Source of the DNA: Cryptomeria japonica
Taxonomy: Eukaryota > Streptophyta > Pinopsida > Cupressales > Cupressaceae
DNA: 64,000 nucleotides
NCBI RefSeq assembly: GCF_030272615.1
Contig: NC_081409.1
Span: 647,870,468 to 647,934,467 of the forward strand
Reading direction: 5' to 3'
The notes beneath the pieces were generated by a model. It worked only from the letters and a program-made list of their open reading frames with translations, made no database searches and had not been told where the DNA came from. Made by a program: the position numbers and the translations under genes. This document shows positions 44,995 through 54,036 of the stretch, one piece after another (positions within the stretch are counted from its first letter, which is position 1; every line of letters starts with the position of its first letter).

Positions 44995-47900
44995 TCATGA
45001 ATTAGCTAGTCTCATAAAAATATCATTAAAGTTTTGCTTTAGCTGTGATATGGAATTTGTCCATGTTGCTAGCACGTTCTCAGTGTACTCTTTTGTAGAC
45101 ATAATTTGTGTATGGAATTCTTCCATCGAATCTAGTGTACAGGTTTCTAGAGTTTCTAAGATAGCTTATGCATTTGAGTAGGCTCTCTACAGTATGTCCA
45201 CTTGTGATGTGAGTAGACTCTTGAGTTCCTTGAGAGACCAGAGTCTCTTTACCTTCTCATGATCATAAGTATCCAACGTGTTGTGCAAATCATCTACAGA
45301 TTTGCTAAAAGCAAATATAGAGTCCTGAAGTGGGACATATGCATTGCATATCCTTTCTAGCTCTTGCTCTATTTTTGTTTGTCTTTTTGTGATTCAAAAT
45401 AATAGAATGAAACATTAGAGATAGAAGCAAGATATTTTCCTCCTGTTTCAATAGCTTTTCTCAACAAATCTTTATTATGTGACAGAGCCATTTCCCAGTA
45501 TCAATGTCCTTTGCAAGTTTATCCCCATACTTCTTCTTGTGACTTTTCTCAGCATAGGTTTGTGTTGCTTCTTCAAGTGACTTGATTTGATCAGATGCGT
45601 CAGCAACCAACTGACCAATTTTTCTAATAGGGGATGTCAGTTGTGCTGTAGAAGTTTCTGGTAGTAGATTAGATAGAATATCTACTACATTCTGAATTGT
45701 TTCAACTTCGACCCTTTTCTCTTCAAGTCTTTTCTTATGTGCTCTAGATTGCATAACACTTGCAATCTTCATCATTTCAGATGTGTTCATGTTCTCAACA
45801 TTGATAGGCCCTGAAATGCCTAATGAATCATCATCCTCATCAGTCTGCGAAGTGACTAATGGATTTGTCAGTTCAAAGGATGTAACCTTATAGATTTCTT
45901 TCTCTTGATTATTCTCTATTTCCTTTCAGAAGTCTATGTGACAACAATTTCCATAGACTCCTTCTGTGTATCTTGTAAAATTGGTGGAGATTGGGGTTTC
46001 TCCGGTTGCTCAAGTTCCAATAGATTGACCACTTTTAGTTGAGTTGTCAGTTTCTCAACTAATGTAACATGTATATCAGTAATTTCAGGAGGCTCCATAT
46101 TTGGTGTAGTGTTGTGTCCAAATAGATCAACTTTATCCTAAACATCATCAACAACATGAATAATGGTGTCATCCTTGACAGGATAGACCTCATCAGCTTG
46201 TACAATCTCTTCTTCATCCATTTTTGGTCGATTGACAACATCGTCCTCATTCTTAGAGGAATGGATGAGCTCTTCCATTTGTTTTGATCTCAGTCTCAAT
46301 AACTGCCCTTTTTCAACTAAGTAGCTTCAATCTCCTTGCTTTGAAAGAAAATTGAATTTTATACTAATCAACTAAAGCACTTATTTCATCCTTAGATAAA
46401 TTGGGAAAATATTGTACAAATATCTCATCAATAATTTATTTTTCCAATTTTATAGCTTCCTCCCATTTATTTAACAAAATAGTGTACAAAAAATTTGTGA
46501 TATCATTTTCAAGATCATGTGGATATCTACTGTAATGACACAAATGAGTGATTACCTGTTCAATGATTTGCTTCTTCTCATCTTCAATGAAGGAATCAAA
46601 ATGTTCTTTGACATTATCAAATATATTCCTCCCTAATGTCCTCATTGTTCTTTCAAAGTGGGTATCAGGCTTGAAGGTTGAGATATCAATAGGCACAGCT
46701 GCCTTTGGCACTTCCTTTACTGACTTTGCTACTCTACTAGTAGCTTTCATCTTATTAGGTTCTTCTTCAGTATCAGTACCCTTAGATTCTTCTTGAAGAA
46801 TAAATTTTCAATTTCTCTTCTTCGGTACTTTCTCCTTCTTTGTACAAACTTTAGGTTTCGGTTCCTTTTTGGTATGGATACTCTGAGTCACCCTTGTATT
46901 CTTCATCACCGGAGTTGCTTCATCAGTTTTTTTTTCTTTCCTTTCCCACTTGTGGCAGGAGCAATACTAGTTTTGGCTTGTGCATCCTGGACTACCACAA
47001 TATCCATTTTTTCCTTCTTTTTATCTTTAGGAGATGCTAATAGGTTATTAGCATAACCAACCAGTAAGTCATGGTTCACCTCATAACTCATATCTTTCAT
47101 TTCTTCTTTTCTCGGCTCAATCGCTTGCATCAAACAAGAATCAGTTGTAACTGTGAAAACAATGTCTTTTGCAAAATGTCTTACCACATCTTCAGGCAAT
47201 CTCATTCTCATGCTCATCTTCTTCTAAAACTCATTGAAATACTTATTCATAGCAGCAAGAAAAATATTCTTTACAGCATTGATGTTGTTCTTGATTTGTG
47301 CGGATACCGGTACGTCCTTTGACCATTCAATATCACCTATTCCCGATAGAAAATTTTGAAAATAAAAAAATAACTCGACCAATAGTTGTCCATACTTGAA
47401 CTTTAGACTGGTGTCCTTCTTGATAGATTGCAGATTTAGAAACAGTTGTCTCCTAATAGCCTCACAAAGGTCATAATCTGCATTTTCAACTATCATCCTA
47501 TGAGCTGTATTAATTGTTGCAGATGGAACACTATTTAGTCTACTGGAGTAAAATACTCGGTAGCCTATAACCATAGCTGCCAGTTTCACCGTTGGGTCCC
47601 TGATATTGTTAACAGAAAAAGTAGGTTTTTCAGATGTTGAATCGGTTAGAGAGTATACTGTCTCTTTTGAAATTCGTCTCAACTCAGGTACTTCACCGGT
47701 TGAATAATAACTAGTTATAGCCTGAATGGATTCCTTGGTAATTGTGTGAGTCCTCTCTATGTACATGTTCTCACCATGAGCTCGACTCAAAATAATTCTA
47801 ATATGCTCTTCCTCAAAATATTCTAGAAAATAAGCGGCGTTGTGAAAACCTTTCTCGAAAACCCTAGCATACTATGTTTGAATCTGTCCATTCTCCTCAC

Positions 47901-48103
47901 AGAGGAATTTTAGTTGAGTGTAAATATACAGTGATCCTAGGTCCTCAATCTTACAATCAATATAGCTTGACAAATCTCCTTTTACTAAAACTCCATTGGG
48001 AACTTGTCATAATGCATTATATGACACAATTTATTTTGCCTCTCGAACTTCCATTGGCTCAGATGTAATCATTAACCTTTCTACAGACTTTTAAGATAAT
48101 GCC
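44995..48103 (-). pseudogene. Element D second ORF, about 1,000 codons, unknown function
   Basis: From an ATG at 48,103 to a TGA at 44,995 the minus strand reads one long protein once stops (near 48,090, 48,042, 48,018, 46,433) and a few frame changes are allowed for. The N-terminal part holds VLVKGDLSSYIDCKIEDLGS and YFLEYFEEEHIRIILSRAHG. A central part follows (ITSYYSTGEVPELRRISKET, KLAAMVIGYRVFYSSRLNSV, LKFKYGQLLVELFFYFQNFL). Then come a Lys-rich patch (GKGKKKKLMK), a helical part (FKPDTHFERTMRTLGRNIFD), an acidic linker (about 46,060-46,280) and a C-terminal helical/coiled-coil segment (45,790 to the end). No catalytic motif is seen. Its position after gag is like that of envelope-like or extra ORFs of Sire-type elements, but I see no signal peptide or clear membrane segment and do not assign a function. 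Confidence 0.65.
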
Positions 48104-48690
48104 ATTTCAGATGAACAAGATTTGAAGTAGGATTTTCAAAGAAATACTTTATTTTGCTTGCGTTGCCTCATTTACCAGTTGAATGCCCAAGTGCACACCA
48201 GTTTGATCTTCTGCAACCTTCAAATCAGCTTGATTACAAATCATAATGCAACTTCGACAATTATCATGCAACAAAGTCTCCTAGCTCAGTAAGCACTCCA
48301 AATTTCTTTCTCAAATGCATTAGGGTAAAAATAACAAAGTAAAAACTTGCTTTTATCCTTTTTATCTACTGCATTAAATGCTCGCCTGTTAGGGTTACAA
48401 ACCTGAATTTCACCGTTCAAGGAGAAAACTAGTTGATAACATATTGAGAAAAAGTTATCAAAATTTTATGCTTCAAAATTCTCTTACCGCTCATTCATCT
48501 CAAGGGGTCTGGAGGTGGATTTATCGTTAGGCTCCCCTTAGCCATATTAAAAGGCTTAATTCATCGGTGTAGGGTTCTCTTCACTGGGTGAAGGAACAGT
48601 TTCTTCTCCAAGTGAGTCATCACTTTTCTTCTTCCATATCCAATTCATTTCCTCTTTGGTTTGTTCAACATTAACTTTCTACTTTCCTTT
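48104..48690 (-). other. Short gap between gag and second ORF, element D
   Basis: The gag frame trails off in an acidic Ser/Glu-rich end (about 48,560-48,690). The remaining 450 bases are non-coding. This is where a polymerase would stand in a copia element; none is present. Confidence 0.55.
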
Positions 48691-49876
48691 CTAATCCTTA
48701 GAAGAATTGACCGGTTTGATATTGCTGGATCTACAAAATTTTGCAAAGTGCCCTGGTTTGTTACAATGATAGCAGGCCTTACCAGATGATTTCCAAGGTC
48801 CTAAGTTTCCTCTCCTAGTTCTTCTTCTGCAGTTCATAGTCACATGAAAAAAGTTATTACAGATGGTGCAAATGACATTTGTTACCTTTTCCATCTCAAA
48901 TGGACTAAACAGGTTGTCGTAGGGTCTTTTCTAGTTTAGGTTGACCCTGTTGTTAAAATTCCTCATCTAGTTGCCATTTGGTCTTGGATGCATATGTGGT
49001 ACAGGATTATTTGCTCCATATCTGCACTCAACAGATCTATGTCCATACATTCTGCATGTGAAGCAATGACCTTCAAATTTCTTGGACAGATACCTAGCAT
49101 TAGTATTGTATCTTGCATTTATGTTAGGTTTGTCTTTACAAACATTTGCAGTGTGACCAAGTTTATGGCAAACAAAGAAAATAGGTTTAAAGACCTTCTT
49201 ACCAATAGGTTTCTTGATCTTAGGAGTAGATTTGTTCTTAATAGTGTTGCTCTTTGTACCGGAGGATTCACCTTTCTCAGATGTATGAAATCCAAGTCCA
49301 GAGGTATCACGTTTCATCCTTTCTGATAGAATTTGTTCTTTAATCAAGGTATAACTCTTGTTGAACTTTTCCAGTTTCTCATTTGCTTCAGTAAGTTGTT
49401 TGGTGAGATCTTCATTATGCTTTGATAGGTTCTCTCTCATAGATGATGCTAATTCAAGATCTAGCTGTAAGTTCTCCTTCTCTACTCTTTCAACATTCAA
49501 ATGCTCATGCAAGGTAGCATTTTCATGCTTGATCTTTCCAATCTCATGATCTCTTTCCTTGATAAGATCTTCAGCAGCTCTTCTAGCTTCCAATTCCTAA
49601 CTCATGCGAATAGTAAGACCTTCTAGCTCTCTTGTTAGATTTAGTTTCTCACCGTTTAACTTTTCAACTTCCTCGGCTAACGCATCAATATTGGCCTCAT
49701 CAGAAGAACTATTATCAGATATCTCTAACAGTTGTTCAGTGAGCTCTCTCTTTTTGACTTGTGAAGCTTTCAGTTTGACCCTAAGGGTTTCAAGCTCATT
49801 TATGCTAGCTTCTATCTCTCTAGGCATCTCAAAGTTGCTCATGTCTCCCATGGTGGTTTCAAGGCTCCCTTCTAAG
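48691..49876 (-). pseudogene. gag of element D: coiled coil and four zinc knuckles
   Basis: The minus strand starts near MGDMSNFEMPREIEASINEL (about 49,853) and forms a long heptad-type coiled coil (AEEVEKLNGEKLNLTRELEG; HENATLHEHLNVERVEKENL). It then has a basic linker and zinc knuckles: VCHKLGHTANVC (first Cys replaced by Phe), CFTCRMYGHRSVEC (complete), CTICNNFFHVTMNC and CYHCNKPGHFAKFC (complete). Single stops near 49,597 and 48,950-48,900 break it. A capsid-like fold is not obvious, and coiled coil plus several knuckles suggests RNA binding and self-assembly. Confidence 0.75.
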
Positions 49877-49900
49877 TGATTAGGCTTCAAAGAAGTTTGG

Positions 49901-49911
49901 ATCTGATACCA
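49901..49911 (-). other. Primer binding site, element D
   Basis: TGGTATCAGAT on the minus strand, two bases inside the 5' LTR; same initiator tRNA-Met site as the copia elements, with one change at the end. Confidence 0.85.
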
Positions 49912-50169
49912 ATTGATGGACTTGAAAAGAACTGAGAGGGGGGGGTGAATCAGTGACACCAAAAATAAAACTACTTCAAACACTAACCGGTAGATGAACT
50001 TAACAAACTTTTAAACACAATGCATGTAATTCAAAATGATATAAGTACATCATCCACAATAAGTAAAACATCCACCGTAACACAAATGTTTGTACATGGA
50101 AAACCCAAATAGGTAAAAACCACGGTGAGATGGAAATCACAAGTTAACTATCTGCAGTAATAGATAACT

Positions 50170-50360
50170 GATCGGCTAGGGTCTACAAAGTGCTCTGCTA
50201 GGAGCGAATCTTGTTACAAATCCCAAAGCTTGATTAGAAGCTTATACCCTATGAAAGGTAGTACCCTATTAGGAGTAACCTCAATGGAGGATTTCTAAAT
50301 CCAAACTAATGGATCACCTTGTTAGAGGATTTGAACATTGAAGCTTGTTAGAGTTTACCC
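50170..50360 (-). repeat. Serial hairpins with CTAACA-type loop, element D LTR
   Basis: Written on the plus strand, the stems are: GCTC-TGCTAG-GAGC (near 50,193), AAGCTT-GATTAG-AAGCTT (50,226-50,243), ATCCA-AACTAA-TGGAT (50,299-50,314), and AAGCT-TGTTAG-AGTTT (near 50,341, with one G-U pair). The 3' LTR also has ATCT-TGTTAG-AGAT (near 43,923). On the transcribed minus strand the common loop is CTAACA, as in copia A. They lie downstream of the TATA-like box. Confidence 0.7.
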
Positions 50361-50729
50361 ATTTAGGGGATTTGAATTCTGCTGTGATTGTTAGAAAACA
50401 ACATGATTGGTTTGATCTGTCTGAGTAGCACAATACTTTGCTTGATCAGATCCTTTTAAACATATTCAACACTTCTCTTCTGCATACTATGCAACTTAAC
50501 TATTTTTGACTTTTGCATAAAACATATCACTTTCACTCATATGAAATAATTCATTGTGATATCAATATATAGACATTTAGATTTCATATCGGCCCAAAGA
50601 AATCATAACACAATTTCCTAAGTGCAGTGTATCTGGTCAAGTGATCATAACTCATCAAAAAAATAATGCCAAAAATTGTCGGTGGGATAACTCATCATGA
50701 TTTGTGATAACTCATCACACAATCAACAA

Positions 50730-50960
50730 ATACCGGTTGGAATAGTCAATACTGGTTTGAGTTAAACATATGAACCGTTATCCTTGAATCTCCTGATATA
50801 ATCTCCGCTTGATCTTCATGTTGATGTCGATTAATGTGTATCCATTGGTTGTCTTCTATACATATACCGGTTGTCACAAAGTACTGGTTAGAGATAAACC
50901 TCTTTGTATAACCTCTAGCATACCGGTTGTAGTGAAAACAACTTGAAGTTATACCAGTAG
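50730..50960 (-). promoter_or_regulatory. AACCGGTAT motif cluster, element D U3
   Basis: On the plus strand ATACCGGTT occurs near 50,731, 50,864 and 50,921, with variants ATACTGGTT (50,750), GTACTGGTT (50,881) and ATACCAGTA (50,951). The reverse complement AACCGGTAT is the motif found in U3 of copia A. Confidence 0.45.
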
Positions 50961-51044
50961 AAAATATAAACATATGTGTGTATGTGTTTCATCAATGACA
51001 ACATATGATGAATTCATTACAATCATCATCAAACCAACAAGGGA

Positions 51045-51299
51045 TTGGCCCACTCAATAAAGTTAAGTTATCGACATGACATAAAATATGTCCCACCGAT
51101 ATGTTCTTGTCTTATTGATGGGCAATGATGATTCCCTAAGTTGTTGTGTGGATTAGGGTTCACAATTTTGTTCTTTGCAAAGTTTGTTCTTGTCTTATCC
51201 ATTTGAAGGTAGAAAGCAGGCCTGAAATTTGATAGGCTATATGGCCATTTTTTTCACTTTTGGACCGTATATGACAACTTAAAAAATTATAATAGGCAA
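51045..51299. other. Flank of element D, nothing recognised
   Basis: Continuation of the sequence left of 43,626 after removal of element D. No reading frame or repeat is recognised. Confidence 0.4.
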
Positions 51300-52284
51300 T
51301 ATAGGGGAGAGGGACCAGTAGTCGTTAGGGATAACTTCGTCAACATGTAACCGTCACATGGAAGATTGCAAGACCTCTGGTTTTTTTTTAAAATGTAAAA
51401 TGGACACTTAGCTACCTACAACTAAGGTTTGAAGTCGTGATTCATCATTCAACTCATCAAAATAACAAGTCTATCACAAAGTGTCCAAAAAATGACTTTT
51501 AAAGATTCGATCAAAACTTAATCTAAAAATGCCTAGTAATTGAAAAAATATATATCATTTCTTGTTAGTAAAATATCATATTTTTATTTAGATTATAACT
51601 TATACACTACATAAATGGACCAAATACATATTAGTAACCATAAATATTTGTTATCTCTAGCTTGTAAATCCAACATAAATGGATCAATAGTTGAACAAAA
51701 AAAATTATTTGTTGTTATAGAGAAACACATTATTATATAAAATACAATTTATATCCAACACAAATGGACCAATAGTTGAACACTAAAACTTGTTGAAATC
51801 CTTCTCATTTCATGGAAAAATACAAGGTATTTTTTGTGCTCACATTTTATATTTGTAGGACAAATTATTAATATGAAATACTCCAATGCATATACATTGC
51901 TACCCCAATAGTTGTACACATAGGAATACTATTTTTTCACTATGACAACAATACTTGCTTAAGCAAGTATCTTATTTTATTAAATGAGCATCTTATTTTT
52001 TTAATGACACACTTATAGTGGATAGTTATGATATTTTATTTCAAACAAAAAATATTTACTTTTCTTGTTAATGCATATATATTTGTACTTTTTATATAAC
52101 ATTTACAGGTTCTTATGTGTTAAGTATAGGTCTATTTTGACCAACATTTGGTTATTTTTTTATTTACATGTGAACTATTTATTTTTAATATATAGTATAA
52201 ATTTGTGGTAAGATTGGATATTATGAGCACAATTACTATAACGACTATTGGACCATGTTCAACTACTGGTCCCTCTCCCCTATA
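51300..52284. mobile_element. Candidate inverted-repeat DNA transposon, about 985 bp
   Basis: A 21-base sequence, ATAGGGGAGAGGGACCAGTAG (51,301-51,321), is present as its exact reverse complement at 52,263-52,283. TA lies just outside both ends, which would fit a TA target duplication (Tc1/mariner-like), but a TA in AT-rich DNA is weak support. The interior is AT-rich without a transposase frame and includes a direct repeat of a word close to ATCCAACACAAATGGACCAA (near 51,668 and 51,750). Probably non-autonomous. Confidence 0.6.
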
Positions 52285-52377
52285 CTATATAGTATTTAAT
52301 TTATAATATTACTATATATTATTTTAGAATGTTTATTATAAAAATATAAATTTATTTGAAAAACTATAAGATATAAC

Positions 52378-52690
52378 TATTTTTAATTTATAATATTTTA
52401 ATATGAATTTTCAAAATAGTTTCTATTTTCTTATATGAATTTAGAAACTTAGTCAATTCATTTTTTTACATATTTTTAAGAAGATTGTCTTAAATATCAA
52501 TTTAGAAACTTTCATAATTGAAATGCTATTAAATATAATTATTTCTAATTTTTAAAATATTTAAATATGAACTTTTAAAATTGTTTCTATTTTCTATATG
52601 AATTTAGAAACCTAGTCAATTTTATTTTTTCATATATTTTTTATAATATTGTCTTAAATATAAATTTATAAACTTGTCACAATATATTAT
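52378..52690. repeat. AT-rich direct duplication, 164-bp period
   Basis: TTCTATTTTC with the following ATATGAATTTAGAAAC and TAGTCAATT occurs at 52,421 and 52,585. Similar words appear on the far side of the LINE near 59,495, suggesting the LINE entered an AT-rich repeat. Confidence 0.65.
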
Positions 52691-53229
52691 TACATATTAT
52701 TTAAGATTTCAACATTTATTATTAGTAAATTAGTAATTATTGATTGATTATCATGTTTAATATTAATATAAAATATACTTCTCTATTAAATATTTATTAT
52801 AAATATGTATTCATTTTTTTTTATTAATAGGCCTTCTCTATTAAAAATTAATATTAAAGTACATATTCACAAAAAAGGCCAATGGATATGAGATCACCCC
52901 GCAAGAGTCACACGGCAAGAAGTCGGAGACATCAAACAAAACTATTCATAAAAAAAAAACTGCCTCAAACAGCCAAAGCAATGGTAGCTGACGGGGGAGG
53001 ATCTTGATCATCTTTCTTGCCTCGTACATCAGCAGGGCCAAGGGTCGGGTCTAGCATGGACCGCCCATCTTATTCTTTTTTTTCTTCTTCTCCTTCCTCC
53101 CTCCTGGGAGGTGAAATAGCCAGAGCCAGGCAAGGAAATTTAGAGGTGGTGGCAATAGGCCACCCAGAATCATCACCGACAATAGGAACTGAAATAATAG
53201 GAGCAACAAAAGGCCACCCCGAGGTAGAG

Positions 53230-54036
53230 TGATGCAGCCATAACTGATGAAAACCTTGAAAGGAGTCAACCGGCTTATGCAGCAAGAGTGACACAATGAA
53301 AGCAGTAAGAAAACATAACAAAATCATGTAAACAGATCATATTCAAGACATAGAACTTCCGGCAATCATCTAGTGATCATCAAATTATCATCAAAGAACA
53401 TTTGGTAGTTAACCGATTACATGCAGGCTTCAAGCCAGAAACATCCTAATCGGGACTCTAAAGATCAAACAGATCACAACATGCTAATCTCAATCCTTGT
53501 TCTAAGTTCGACTTCCTTTTCCCCTACAAATGATTACATAACATCATATTTATACCCGCCGAAACATATTCGGGTCGGCCTCAAAAGATTACATTCACCA
53601 ATGCAGGAAAATGAAACGTATAAATTGGTCGGCCCTAAGATTTAAGAAATAATTCCGGAAAATAACAACCAAGGGATGCAGATCAGTCAGAAGTCGGCCA
53701 CATGCCAAAGAACATCGAATAAGACCCAAGATGGATCCACACGCCAAGAATCGTGTCGGTAATGAAGGAAAACCAACCGATAAGCACAAGAACTATCCTG
53801 GGAACCCAGAAACAGCCAGTCGGAAGCGATAACATACCGGAGAAGAACCCAAATGAACTAAAAATTTGGGATCAACCACATGAAACCGCTAGGAAACTAC
53901 AAACAAGATCTACAATGAAGAACAGGCAACTACTGGAACATATCGGTAAGAATACTAAAACTATAAAAAGAAAGAAACAAGGAAATGTTTTTGGTTGATG
54001 CAAGATTGCTCATCGACCGAGGATGCTCCTACATCA
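53230..54036 (-). repeat. Solo LTR inserted in LINE 3' region
   Basis: Ends are inverted: TGATGCAG (53,230) and CTACATCA (54,036). The flanks TAGAG (53,225-53,229) and CAGAG (54,037-54,041) match at four of five bases, as after a C-to-T change. The 807-base sequence has no coding region. Read on the minus strand it starts TGATGTAGGAGCATCCTC. A diverged relative lies at about 25,180-26,001. Confidence 0.75.

Larger units (their letters stand above)
43631..51039 (-). mobile_element. LTR retrotransposon D: gag plus giant ORF, no polymerase
   Basis: Minus-strand element with 5' LTR 49,914-51,039, primer site, gag, a long second reading frame, polypurine tract and 3' LTR 43,631-44,735. The target AGGGA is perfectly duplicated (43,626-43,630 and 51,040-51,044). 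The 5.2-kb interior contains no protease, RT, RNase H or integrase motif in any frame I read. It would need enzymes from another element. Primer site, LTR end boxes and motif clusters match the copia elements here, so a copia helper is likely (inference). It resembles reported TR-GAG or LARD-type elements, but the second ORF is unusual. Confidence 0.88.
49914..51039 (-). repeat. 5' LTR of element D
   Basis: Starts TGTTGGTTTGATGATGATTG at 51,039 and ends CAAGTCCATCA at 49,914. TATA-like CTATATATTG at about 50,563-50,573 (minus strand). C-rich box CTGATTCACCCCCC near 49,950. Confidence 0.92.

Noticed and set aside
46548-47322. Plus-strand open frames rich in Ser, Leu and Phe
   Set aside because: They are antisense to the element D second ORF.
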